Below, one piece after another: positions 8,703-17,261 of a stretch of 64,000 bases of DNA. The DNA comes from Streptomyces pseudovenezuelae (lineage in GTDB: Bacteria > Actinomycetota > Actinomycetes > Streptomycetales > Streptomycetaceae): NCBI RefSeq assembly GCF_029892565.1, contig NZ_JARXVH010000002.1:873254-937253 (forward strand), in the 5' to 3' direction. The notes under the pieces were generated by a model. That model was not told where the DNA came from, did no database searches, and saw only the letters and a list, made by a program, of their open reading frames with translations. Position numbers and translations under genes: made by a program. Every line of letters begins with the position of its first letter. Position 1 is the first letter of the stretch.

Positions 8703-10052
8703 TCACTGGACGTACGTGTAGTGCGGGCTGTCGTACTGGGGGCCGTTCTTCTCGTAGGTGAACCAGTACGTCAGGGTGGCACCGGTGCTGAGGGACACGT
8801 TCTGCGTCCAGGTGCCGTTGCTGTTGGTCATCCGGAAGTTCTGCTGGTTGGAACCGTTGACGAGGTAGTGCACATCCACGTACGCCGCGGGTGTCGTCGG
8901 ACGGAACGTGATCTGCGCCTGGCTGTCGCTCACCCGGGTCACGCCGGCGGTGTAGTCCGGCGTCGTGTTGCTCCCGCCGGTGGTGCCGCCGGTCGTGTTC
9001 CCGCCGGTGGTGCCTCCGGTCGTCGTACCGCCGGTCGTCGTACCGCCCGTGGTAGTGCCGCCAGTTGTGCTGCCACCAGCGCTTTGCTGGTAGACCGCGA
9101 ACCAGTCGACGCTCATGGCGGCACCTGATGTGATGCTGCCCGCCTGGGCGGCCGAGCTGCAGCCGCAGACCTTGTCGGGGTATGAACCGGCGATCGCGAG
9201 GTCGAAGATGGCCATGAACCCGTGGTCGACTGCGGCTTGCCAGGTGCCGACCGAAACCTGGTTCTCGTTGACGGTGAAGGTCAGATTGCCGTCGAGGTAG
9301 AAGCGCAGCTGCTCCGCGGAGGTGTTGGTGCGGTCGATGATCGCGGAGTACGTGTGGTAGCTGGTCTGGCACCCCGCGCACGGCTGAAGATCGCTGGTGA
9401 TGCCGTCGGGATCGTGGCACTCGCCCGCCCACACCCCGCAGTGGAAGGTGGTGGAGTGCTTACTCAGCGCGTTGACGTCCTCCATGATGTCGAACTCGCC
9501 GATACTCGGCCAGTTCGTCGCGCCAACTGGGCGGGCGGCGCCGCCCATCGCCCAGAACGCCGGCCAATAACCCAGTCCATTCTGCGGGTTGGGCTGGAGG
9601 ATGGACGCACTCATCTGGAGCTGTCCGCCGGCAGGGGCGGCGAAGTCGGTGCGCTGGGTCTCGATGCGTCCGGAGGTCCAGTGACCCGAACCGTCCCGGA
9701 TCGCGCGGATGACCAGGTGGCCCTGCCCGTCCTGGTACACGTTGTTCGTGGAGTCGGTGGCCGTTTCGATTTCACCCGTCCCCCAGTTGGGGGCCCCTCC
9801 GGCGTAGCTGGTGCCAAGGTCGTACAGCCAGTTGGCCCGGTTCAGACCGCTGCCGGACGCGCCGTTGAAGTCGTCCGAGAACAGGGTGGTCCAGCCTGCC
9901 GGAGGACTCGGTGCGGCCGCCGACGCGCTGCCACCGGTTCCGACCAGACCTGCGAGCGTGCCGATGAGCAACAGCAGAGTGCTGCCGAAGACAAGGAGGA
10001 TCGTTCTCCGCCCGTCTGTCGGCGCACTTGTGTGCACTGAGCTGGTTTCCAT
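8703..10052 (-). CDS. Secreted GH16 beta-1,3-glucanase with CBM56
   Basis: This 449-residue protein has an N-terminal signal or anchor segment (hydrophobic residues 17-45). The GH16 jelly-roll spans about residues 52-320, with the family motif EFDIME giving nucleophile Glu186 and acid/base Glu191; the extra methionine in the motif is the laminarinase type. GYWPAFWAM supplies substrate-binding tryptophans. A TTGG-repeat linker (about 325-362) leads to an 85-residue C-terminal module resembling CBM56, a beta-1,3-glucan-binding family. The enzyme should cut laminarin and fungal beta-1,3-glucan outside the cell. A palindromic operator lies 89 bases upstream of the start codon. Confidence 0.9.
   Translation of the reverse strand: METSSVHTSAPTDGRRTILLVFGSTLLLLIGTLAGLVGTGGSASAAAPSPPAGWTTLFSDDFNGASGSGLNRANWLYDLGTSYAGGAPNWGTGEIETATDSTNNVYQDGQGHLVIRAIRDGSGHWTSGRIETQRTDFAAPAGGQLQMSASILQPNPQNGLGYWPAFWAMGGAARPVGATNWPSIGEFDIMEDVNALSKHSTTFHCGVWAGECHDPDGITSDLQPCAGCQTSYHTYSAIIDRTNTSAEQLRFYLDGNLTFTVNENQVSVGTWQAAVDHGFMAIFDLAIAGSYPDKVCGCSSAAQAGSITSGAAMSVDWFAVYQQSAGGSTTGGTTTGGTTTGGTTTGGTTGGNTTGGTTGGSNTTPDYTAGVTRVSDSQAQITFRPTTPAAYVDVHYLVNGSNQQNFRMTNSNGTWTQNVSLSTGATLTYWFTYEKNGPQYDSPHYTYVQ
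8970..9084 (-). repeat. TTGG codon repeats of the GH16 linker
   Basis: A low-complexity tract of about 115 bases repeats the codons for Gly-Gly-Thr-Thr(-Thr) within the GH16 gene, with near-identical 15-base units around 9011-9055. It encodes the flexible linker between the catalytic domain and the CBM. It is the only obvious tandem repeat in this section. Confidence 0.7.
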
Positions 10053-10140
10053 TGCTGTGGTTCCTCCCGTTCAAGGGGCCGAGTTGGACGTTTCGTTACT
10101 CCTGGCTGATCGTGTGGCGTCCGGCATTGACGGACAGTGA

Positions 10141-10154
10141 TGAGAGCGCTCTCA
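10141..10154. promoter_or_regulatory. LacI-type operator ahead of the GH16 gene
   Basis: TGAGAGCGCTCTCA is a perfect 14-bp palindrome ending 89 bases before the GH16 ATG. It shares GAGAGCGCTCTC with the site at 8449-8464, which argues for one regulator controlling both transcripts. Confidence 0.68.
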
Positions 10155-10612
10155 GGCGCTGTCCCAATGCAGGAGTGTCCGGCGCGGTCTTCCACGCGTC
10201 AATGACTTCAACGTGACGGGCGAAAGGTGGTGGGACCTGGCGACGCTATGTGGAGCTTCGGAAAAGGTCCGAACCAGACTTCGGAAGCATCGTGAACGTG
10301 TCCACCGTGACCTCATGTGCTCGGTCATGGGCCGCTGAGCTGCGGCTCTGTGATGGTGACGCCGGGGCGGTGCCTCCGTCGTCGCGCCGGTTGACCGTGA
10401 TGCCGTCCGCGTCGCTCGTGTCGCAGGTTCAGGAGTCGAAGGCACGTACTCCGTGCTGAAGCCGTCGAGTGCCCGATCAGTCGCCCGGTGCTCTCCGTGG
10501 CGTGAAGTCACCTGTGCATTCCGCACATCGGAGTGATGACAGCGGCAACTGTGCAGGGCGGTACGCCGCGTGACAGCGTCGTACTCGTCACCGACCGGTG
10601 GAGGGAGCAGAC
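10155..10612. promoter_or_regulatory. Divergent intergenic region, GH16 and ramC
   Basis: I see no gene in these 458 bases. The part next to ramC should hold the ramC promoter and RamR-binding sites. The octamer TGACAGCG occurs at 10537-10544 and again at 10571-10578, 34 bases apart, on the same strand. Response regulators often bind such direct repeats, but I cannot confirm that these are RamR sites. Confidence 0.3.
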
Positions 10613-13258
10613 GTGAACAAGGGCTATGCCGTGTACTGCGACGCGGACCCGTACTTCTACGACGCTCCGCACCGCACGGTTTCCCGGACCGGGGCCGGGC
10701 GCTCCCGGTACGCCGCGGCCTCCTCACCCGTACCGGAGGGATGGCAGCGCAACGAGAGCGGAGACTGGCTCGCTCTGCGCCCCGTCGACTCCGACCTGCC
10801 GGCTCAGGGCTGGAAGATCCACGTCTCCGCCTGCCTCGACAACGCGGAGTCCGTGCTCGACCGCGTGTGGCGGCACTGCGTCGCCGGCGGCACGGCCTTC
10901 AAGTTCGTGCCCAGCCGCTACCTGCTGCACCAGCGCAACGCCAAGTACGCGGACCGCGCCGGCAGCGGCAAGTTCATCACCGTGTACCCGGCGGACGAGG
11001 CGGAGTTCGAGCGGCTCGTGGGGGAGCTGTCCGACCTGCTGGCCGGTGAGCCCGGACCGCACATCCTGAGCGACCTGAGAATCGGCGACGGCCCCGTCCA
11101 CGTCCGCTACGGCGGCTTCACCCGCCGCAACTGCTACGACGCGGACGGGGAGTTGCAACCGGCCGTGACCGGTCCCGACGGCGTGCTGGTGCCCGATCTG
11201 CGCGGCCCGGTCTTCCGCGTGCCGGACTGGGTGAGCCCGCCCTCCTTCCTGCGCCCGCACCTCGACGCCCGTTCCGCGGTGACCGTGGCCGGCCTGCCCT
11301 ACACCATCGAGTCGGCGTTGCACTTCTCCAACGGCGGTGGCGTCTACCTCGCCCGTGACAACCGCACCGGCGAGCGGGTCGTCCTCAAGGAGGCCCGCCC
11401 GCACGCCGGACTCGCGGCCGACGGCGCCGATGCCGTGACCCGGCTGCACCGTGAACGCCGGGCGCTGGAGCGGCTGTCGGGCCTCGACTGCACGCCCGAG
11501 GTGCTCGACCACCTCACGGTCGGGGAACACCACTTCCTCGTCCTGGAGTACATCGACGGCAAGCCGCTCAACACCTTCTTCGCCCGCCGTCACCCGCTCA
11601 TCGAGGCCGACCCGGGTGAGCGGAGACTGGCCGAGTACACCGCCTGGGCCCTCGACGTCCACGCGCGGGTGGAGCGCGCCGTCGAGGACGTCCACGCCCG
11701 GGGCGTGGTCTTCAACGACCTGCACCTGTTCAACATCATGATCCGGGACGACGACAGCGTCGCCCTGCTGGACTTCGAGGCGGCCCACCACGTCGACGAA
11801 CCGGGCCGGCAGACCGTGGCCAACCCGGGGTTCGTGGCGCCCTCCGACCGGCGGGGCGTTGGGGTGGACCGGTACGCGCTGGCGTGTCTGCGGCTCGCGC
11901 TGTTCCTCCCGCTCACGAGTCTGCTGGCCGTCGACCGGCGCAAGGCGGCTCACCTCGCCGACGTGGTGGCGGATCAGTTTCCTGTGGACCGGGCCTTTCT
12001 GGACGCGGCGGTCGACGAGATCACACGCGTCGACGGCGCCCCCTCGGCGCGAGGGCCGGCCGGGCCGGTGGTTCCGGTCCGGCCAGGCGACTGGCCGCGC
12101 AGCAGAGACTCCATGGCCGAGGCCGTCCGTGCCTCCGCGACGCCGTCCCGTACGGACCGTCTCTTCCCCGGTGACATCGCGCAGTTCGCCACGGCCGGTG
12201 GCGGGCTGGCCTTCGCCCACGGCGCGGCGGGGGTGCTGTACGCCCTGGCCGAGAGCGGGGCGGGACGGGACGAGGACGGCGAGCAGTGGCTGCTGGAGCG
12301 GACCAAGCAACCGCCCTCGGGGATGCCGCTCGGTTTCCACGACGGACTCGCCGGAATCGCCTGGACCCTCGACCGGCTCGGCCACCGCGACCGTGCTCTC
12401 GACCTCACCGAGCTGCTTCTCGACCAGCCCTTCGACCAGCTGGCCCCGGACCTGCACAGCGGCACCGCGGGACTGGGCCTGGCCCTGGACTCGCTGGCCG
12501 TCACCACGGGAGAGGCCGCGCTGCACTCCGCGGCTCTGCGCTGCGCCGAACTCGCCGCCGCCGGCATGCCGGCCGGACGCGGTGCTCCCGGCCGCCCCCG
12601 CGCGGGGCTGCTGCACGGCGCCGCCGGACGCGCACTGCTCTTCCTGCGACTGTTCGAACGCACCGGTGACCGCGCCCTCCTCGACCTCGCCCGCGACGCG
12701 CTGCGCCAGGACCTCGCCCGCTGTGTCCGCGGTGCGGGCGGCGCGCTGCAGGTCGACGAGGGGTGGCGCACCATGCCCTACCTGGGCGCCGGCAGCGTGG
12801 GCATCGGCATGGTGCTGGACGACTACCTGGCGCACCGGGAGGACGCGGAGTTCGCCGGGGCCCGGAACGAGATCGTGGCGGCGGCCCAGGCGATGTTCTA
12901 CGCCCAGCCGGGTCTCTACCGGGGCGTGGCCGGCATGGTGCTGTACCTCGGCCGCACCACGGCCACTACGCCCGGCACGGGCCCGGAGGCCGTCCGACGC
13001 CAACTCGACGCGCTGTCCTGGCACGCGATGTCCTACGGCGACCGGCTCGCCTTTCCCGGTGAGCAGATGATGCGCCTGTCCATGGACCTCTCCACCGGAA
13101 CGGCCGGATGCCTGCTGGCTGTCGCCTCCGTCCTCGGCGACTCGCCCGCCGGGCTGCCGTTCCTGCCGCCGCTGCGCCGGAGCAGCGGCCCCCGACTCGG
13201 CCCCACCAGGGGTCGTGAAGAAGCACACCCGCTGCCGTACGAGAGGAAGATGTCATGA
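10613..13258 (+). CDS. ramC: Class III lanthipeptide synthetase (SapB)
   Basis: The protein has 881 residues from GTG 10613, which sits behind GGAGGGAG, and opens NKGYAVYCDADPYFYDAPH as in RamC/AmfT. It phosphorylates Ser/Thr of the RamS precursor, eliminates the phosphate and forms the thioether rings. The order is an N-terminal lyase domain (to about 210), a Ser/Thr-kinase-like domain (about 220-480: VVLKEA lysine near 260, FNDLHLFNIM catalytic loop near 368, DFE in place of DFG near 387) and a LanC-like cyclase (about 500-850) without the Cys-Cys-His zinc ligands, as expected for class III. Its TGA overlaps the ATG of ramS, so synthesis of enzyme and substrate is coupled. Confidence 0.93.
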   Translation: MNKGYAVYCDADPYFYDAPHRTVSRTGAGRSRYAAASSPVPEGWQRNESGDWLALRPVDSDLPAQGWKIHVSACLDNAESVLDRVWRHCVAGGTAFKFVPSRYLLHQRNAKYADRAGSGKFITVYPADEAEFERLVGELSDLLAGEPGPHILSDLRIGDGPVHVRYGGFTRRNCYDADGELQPAVTGPDGVLVPDLRGPVFRVPDWVSPPSFLRPHLDARSAVTVAGLPYTIESALHFSNGGGVYLARDNRTGERVVLKEARPHAGLAADGADAVTRLHRERRALERLSGLDCTPEVLDHLTVGEHHFLVLEYIDGKPLNTFFARRHPLIEADPGERRLAEYTAWALDVHARVERAVEDVHARGVVFNDLHLFNIMIRDDDSVALLDFEAAHHVDEPGRQTVANPGFVAPSDRRGVGVDRYALACLRLALFLPLTSLLAVDRRKAAHLADVVADQFPVDRAFLDAAVDEITRVDGAPSARGPAGPVVPVRPGDWPRSRDSMAEAVRASATPSRTDRLFPGDIAQFATAGGGLAFAHGAAGVLYALAESGAGRDEDGEQWLLERTKQPPSGMPLGFHDGLAGIAWTLDRLGHRDRALDLTELLLDQPFDQLAPDLHSGTAGLGLALDSLAVTTGEAALHSAALRCAELAAAGMPAGRGAPGRPRAGLLHGAAGRALLFLRLFERTGDRALLDLARDALRQDLARCVRGAGGALQVDEGWRTMPYLGAGSVGIGMVLDDYLAHREDAEFAGARNEIVAAAQAMFYAQPGLYRGVAGMVLYLGRTTATTPGTGPEAVRRQLDALSWHAMSYGDRLAFPGEQMMRLSMDLSTGTAGCLLAVASVLGDSPAGLPFLPPLRRSSGPRLGPTRGREEAHPLPYERKMS

Positions 13259-13383
13259 ACCTGTTCGACCTGCAGTCGATGGAGACCCCCAAGGAAGAGG
13301 CCATGGGGGACGTCGAGAGCGGTAGCCGCGCGAGCCTCCTGCTCTGCGGCGACAGCAGCCTGAGCGTCACGACCTGTAACTGA
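13255..13383 (+). CDS. ramS: SapB lanthipeptide precursor
   Basis: The 42-residue peptide starts at ATG 13255, overlapping the ramC stop (ATGA). The leader MNLFDLQSMETPKEEAMGDV contains the LLQ-like recognition helix (FDLQ) of class III precursors. The core is residues 22-42, with Cys31 and Cys41 and the SxxS-type serines needed for ring formation (ASLLLC and SSLSVTTC). From memory of the S. coelicolor sequence, the core differs at two positions: Ser for Thr at its first residue and Val for Ile near the end. After ring formation and export it becomes SapB, the surfactant that lets aerial hyphae leave the aqueous surface. Confidence 0.95.
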   Translation: MNLFDLQSMETPKEEAMGDVESGSRASLLLCGDSSLSVTTCN

Positions 13384-13402
13384 CGCCGGAGTTGCCGGCC
13401 AC

Positions 13403-13496
13403 GGCGACCTGGTGAGCCAGGTCGCCGGGCACAGCGCCCCGGGTGAACTCCCGGGGCGCCGACGCCTGCCCGCCCGGTCACCACGGTCGGGCGGGC
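13403..13496 (+). terminator. Stacked hairpins between ramS and ramA
   Basis: Three strong stems follow ramS: GGCGACCTGG/CCAGGTCGCC (13403-13426, 4-base loop), CCCCGGG/CCCGGGG (13437-13456) and GCCCGCCCG/CGGGCGGGC (13468-13496). They could end most transcripts after ramCS or protect the 3' end of the ramS message, so that precursor outnumbers transporter. No T-tract follows, so some read-through into ramAB is expected. Confidence 0.6.
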
Positions 13497-13564
13497 TGCC
13501 GAATCCGTCGGGTCCGCCGGGTCCGCGACCGGTGTCTCCAGAGGACGGACGGAGGTATGCGCTG

Positions 13565-15352
13565 ATGTGGACGAGCAGGCCCTGGGGGCGGCAGACGCCC
13601 AGGACGCGGGAGGGGGCCGACGGCTCGGCACCCGGGCGCGCGCCGGAGGCACTGGTGCTGCTGTGCTCGGTCGGAGCGGCCGCGGTGGCGGTGGCCCAGC
13701 CCCTCGTCCTCGGCCGCACACTGGACCTATTGCTGCGTGACGGCGACGCGGGCCGGTGGCTCCCGCTGAGCGCCGGGCTGCTCCTGGGCGAACTGCTGCT
13801 GGACAGTCTGACCTCGCTGTTCACCGGACGCTGCAACGCCGTATGGACGGCGTCCATACGCTCCCGGGCCCTGCGCGGACTGCTGCGCGCCGTACCCGAC
13901 AGCGCGCGCCCCCACCCGCCGGGGGACGTCGGGACCCGCCTGACCCTCAACGCCGCGGACGCGGGCGGCGCCCCGGCGGCCCGGGCGGCGCTCGGTGCCT
14001 CACTGATCACCCCGCTGGGCGCACTCGTGGCACTGGCCTTCGTCGACGTGTGGGTGGCCGCCTGCGTGCTGACCGGTCTGCCCGCCCTGGCGCTGGTGCT
14101 GCGGACCTTCGCCCGTGACACAGGCGCCTCGGTCGCCGCCTACCAGCGGACACAGTCCCTGATCGCATCACGGCTGTTGGAAGCCCTGGACGGCGCAGCC
14201 ACGATCGGCGCCGCGGGGACCGGCGACCGCGAACGCGCCCGCATCCTGGCGCCGTTGGCCGAACTGGCGGCCCAGGGCCGGCACATGTGGGCGCTGCACG
14301 GACGGGCGCTCGGCAGGAGCAACGTCCTCGTCCCGCTGCTGACACTGGCCGCCACCGCCGTCGGCGGCCTGCGACTGGCGGCCGGCCACCTGAGCGTGGG
14401 CGACCTGCTCGCCGCCTGCCGGTACGCGCAGCTCGCGGCCGGCATCGGCGGTGCCGCGACCCTGCTCGGCGCGCTCGTACGCGCGCGCGAGGCTCGGCGC
14501 CGGACCCAGGAGCTGGAGTGGATGCCCCCGTTGAAGTACGGATCGCGGCGGCTGCCTCAGGACGGCCCCGGCGAGCTCGAACTGCGCGGAGTGCGCGTGG
14601 TGCGCGACGGCAGGCAGGTGCTGCGCGCCGACCACCTGCGGGTACCGGGCGGCAGCACCGTCGCGGTGGTCGGCCGCAGCGGGGCGGGGAAGTCCGTCCT
14701 GGCGGCCGTGGCGGGACGGCTGATCGACCCGGACGAGGGGCACGTACTGCTGGACGGTGTCCCGCTCGACCGGCTGACGCGCGAGGCACTGCGCACCGAG
14801 GTGGCCTACGCCTTCGAACGCCCGGTCCTGGGCGAGGGCACGATCGCCGAAGCGGTCGCCACCGGGTCGCGGCAGCCGGCCCCCGAGCAGGTACGGCACG
14901 CGGCCCTCGCGGCGGGCGCCGACAGCTTCGTACAGCGGTTGCCGCACGGATACGACACCCCACTGGCGGAGGCGCCGCTCTCGGGCGGGGAACACCAGCG
15001 TCTCGGACTGGCGCGGGCGTTCGCGCACGCCGGACGGTTGCTGGTCATGGACGACGCCACGTCCAGTCTGGACACCGCCACGGAGCACGAGGTGAATCTG
15101 GCACTGCGCCGCTCGGTGCGGCGCGGCACCAGGCTCGTGGTCGCCCACCGCCCGTCGGTCGCCGACCGGGCGGACCTGGTGCTCTGGCTGGAGGCGGGGG
15201 AGGTGAGAGCCGTCGGGACGCATCGCGAACTGTGGCACAGGGCCGGCTACCGGGCGGTCTTCGGCACCGATACCGGCGGGACCGGTGCCGAAGACGTGAC
15301 GCCGGGCGACGAGCCCGTACGCCGTCATGAGCCCGAGGAGGTGCGGCCATGA
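13565..15352 (+). CDS. ramA: SapB ABC exporter, half 1
   Basis: Starting at ATG 13565 (GGAGG nine bases upstream), this 595-residue protein has an N-terminal six-helix ABC exporter domain (about residues 30-320) and a C-terminal ATPase: Walker A VVGRSGAGKS, signature LSGGEHQRLGLA and Walker B LLVMDDATSSLD. The catalytic glutamate after the Walker B aspartate is an aspartate here, as in the degenerate half of heterodimeric exporters. It pairs with RamB to export SapB, consistent with the ram operon order. An ATG at 13557 opens only ATG-CGC-TGA, whose stop overlaps this start; I regard that as chance. Confidence 0.88.
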   Translation: MWTSRPWGRQTPRTREGADGSAPGRAPEALVLLCSVGAAAVAVAQPLVLGRTLDLLLRDGDAGRWLPLSAGLLLGELLLDSLTSLFTGRCNAVWTASIRSRALRGLLRAVPDSARPHPPGDVGTRLTLNAADAGGAPAARAALGASLITPLGALVALAFVDVWVAACVLTGLPALALVLRTFARDTGASVAAYQRTQSLIASRLLEALDGAATIGAAGTGDRERARILAPLAELAAQGRHMWALHGRALGRSNVLVPLLTLAATAVGGLRLAAGHLSVGDLLAACRYAQLAAGIGGAATLLGALVRAREARRRTQELEWMPPLKYGSRRLPQDGPGELELRGVRVVRDGRQVLRADHLRVPGGSTVAVVGRSGAGKSVLAAVAGRLIDPDEGHVLLDGVPLDRLTREALRTEVAYAFERPVLGEGTIAEAVATGSRQPAPEQVRHAALAAGADSFVQRLPHGYDTPLAEAPLSGGEHQRLGLARAFAHAGRLLVMDDATSSLDTATEHEVNLALRRSVRRGTRLVVAHRPSVADRADLVLWLEAGEVRAVGTHRELWHRAGYRAVFGTDTGGTGAEDVTPGDEPVRRHEPEEVRP

Positions 15353-17217
15353 CGTCCGCCGGGTACGGGGCCGCGCGGGCCCTGGACGCCGACGGGCCCC
15401 GGGACGACGGGACCGGCGCGCTGAGCCGCCTCGCGCCGCCGGCGCGTCGCTTCCTCGCCCGCCGCAAAGGCGTACTGGCGCGACTCGCGCTCTGGTCGCT
15501 GGCCGAGTCGGGGCAGGCGTTCCTGGTGGGCTACGGGGTCGCCCGCTCCGTCGACGAGGGGTTCCTCGCCGGTGACCCGCGCCGGGGACTGCTATGGCTC
15601 GCGGTCGCCCTGGTCGCCGTGCTGTCCGGCGCCCCGGTCGTCCGGGGGGTGTTCGCACAGCTCGCCGGGCTGACGGAGCCGCTGCGCGACGGGCTGGTGC
15701 GGCGAGCGGTCGACCGTTCCCTGGACCGGGCGGCCCGGGGCGGACCCGGCGGGACGGACCGGGCGGCCGTCTCACGGCTGACGAACCAGGTCGAGATCGC
15801 CAGGGACAGTTTCGCCGGTCTCGTCCTCACCCTGCGTTCCTTCGTCTTCACCGCCGCGGGCGCCCTGCTCGGACTGCTCTCACTGAACCCCGCGCTGCTC
15901 GTGGTGGTCCTGCCGCCCCTGACGGGTGGTCTCGCGCTGTTCCTGTGCACGCTGCGGCCCATGGCGGCGGCCCAACGACGCGCCCTGGCGACCGACGAGG
16001 CACTGGGCGACCACGCGGCGCGATCCCGTGCGGCGCTGCGAGACCTCACCGCGTGCGGGACCGGGCCCCGAGCCGAGCGGCGCGGCGCGGACCTGGTCGC
16101 GGATGCCGCAGCACAGGCCCGGACCCTGGCCGGCTGGGCGACAGTGCGCACGGCGGCCCTCGGTGTCTCGGGCCAACTGCCCGTGCTCGCGCTGCTGGTG
16201 GCGGTGCCCTGGCTGCGCGCGCGAGGAGTGAGCGCGGGCGCTCTGCTGGGGGCGTTCACCTACCTTGTCCAGTCCTTGCTGCCCGCCCTGCACACGCTGA
16301 TGACCGCACTGGGCGCGGCCGGGGCCCGGCTGCTGGTCGTCCTCGACCGGGTGCTCGGCCCGGTGCCGGACGCGGCGCCGAGAGCCACGGGCCCGTCGCA
16401 GGCCGTTTCGACGGCATGCCACGGCCGCGGTTGTGGCACCGGTGCACGGGCATCCGCCGACGTGGTGCGACCGGTGCCCGGACCCGCGGCTCCGGCGGTG
16501 GATCTGCGGTCCGTCACCCTGTCGTACGGCGTCCGCGCGGAGCCCGTACTCGACGCGCTCGACCTGCGCGTCGCCCCGGGGGAACACCTCGCCGTGGTCG
16601 GGCCGAGCGGCATCGGCAAGTCGACCCTCACCCGCCTCGTCGCCGGGACGCTCGCGCCGAGCCGCGGCGAAGTGCGCGTGGCCGGACACCTGGTGACGGG
16701 ACGAGCCGCCGCCGAACTCTCCGCACTGCGGGTGCTCGTCCCGCAGGAGGCCTACGTGTTCTCCGGCACCGTGGGCGACAACCTCGCGTATCTGCGCACG
16801 GACGTGCGCCGGGGGGAACTCGACGCCGCTGTCCGGGTACTCGGTCTGGAGTTGCTGGTCGGGCGCCTGGGCGGGCTCGCCGGCCCGGTGCGGCCCGCCG
16901 AACTGTCGCCGGGGGAGCGGCAGTTGATCGCGTTGGCCCGCGCGTACCTGTCGCCCGCCCCCTTGCTGCTCCTCGATGAGGCCACCTGCCACCTCGACCC
17001 GGCGTCCGAGGCCCGCGCGGAGGAGGCCCTCACGGCACGGCCCGGAACGCTGCTCGTGGTGGCGCACCGGCTGTCCTCGGCGGTCCGTGCCGACCGGATC
17101 CTGGTGCTGGACGGAGTACGGGCGGTGTGCGGGACGCACGAGGAACTGCTGGGCTGTTCGCGTCTCTACCGCGACCTGACGGGCCACTGGCAGGCGGGCC
17201 CGCCGCAACGGGTGTGA
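15349..17217 (+). CDS. ramB: SapB ABC exporter, half 2
   Basis: The 622-residue half-transporter starts at ATG 15349, overlapping the ramA stop by four bases. Transmembrane segments cover about residues 40-320; the ATPase has Walker A VVGPSGIGKSTL, a degenerate signature LSPGERQLIALA and an intact Walker B with glutamate, LLLLDEATCHLD. Paired with RamA (LSGGE signature, Asp for Glu), one composite ATP site would have the canonical signature with the canonical glutamate and the other would be degenerate. That is the usual asymmetric design of such exporters. No terminator is evident before the convergent ramR 44 bases away. Confidence 0.88.
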   Translation: MTSAGYGAARALDADGPRDDGTGALSRLAPPARRFLARRKGVLARLALWSLAESGQAFLVGYGVARSVDEGFLAGDPRRGLLWLAVALVAVLSGAPVVRGVFAQLAGLTEPLRDGLVRRAVDRSLDRAARGGPGGTDRAAVSRLTNQVEIARDSFAGLVLTLRSFVFTAAGALLGLLSLNPALLVVVLPPLTGGLALFLCTLRPMAAAQRRALATDEALGDHAARSRAALRDLTACGTGPRAERRGADLVADAAAQARTLAGWATVRTAALGVSGQLPVLALLVAVPWLRARGVSAGALLGAFTYLVQSLLPALHTLMTALGAAGARLLVVLDRVLGPVPDAAPRATGPSQAVSTACHGRGCGTGARASADVVRPVPGPAAPAVDLRSVTLSYGVRAEPVLDALDLRVAPGEHLAVVGPSGIGKSTLTRLVAGTLAPSRGEVRVAGHLVTGRAAAELSALRVLVPQEAYVFSGTVGDNLAYLRTDVRRGELDAAVRVLGLELLVGRLGGLAGPVRPAELSPGERQLIALARAYLSPAPLLLLDEATCHLDPASEARAEEALTARPGTLLVVAHRLSSAVRADRILVLDGVRAVCGTHEELLGCSRLYRDLTGHWQAGPPQRV

Positions 17218-17261
17218 CCGCGGCCGCACCGTGCGGTGCCGAGGCGGCGGCTACGATCGCG

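Noticed and set aside
8970..9084. Tandem repeat as a possible CRISPR or satellite
   Set aside because: The units encode the TTGG linker inside the GH16 gene; there are no spacers. No CRISPR array exists in the window.
10537..10578. Repeated TGACAGCG as RamR binding sites
   Set aside because: Only two 8-base copies with no independent support; recorded within the intergenic feature at low confidence rather than as a finding.
13557..13565. Two-codon upstream ORF ATG-CGC-TGA before ramA
   Set aside because: Its ATG is only one base from the GGAGG motif, too close for initiation; the ramA ATG at nine bases is well placed. Likely chance.
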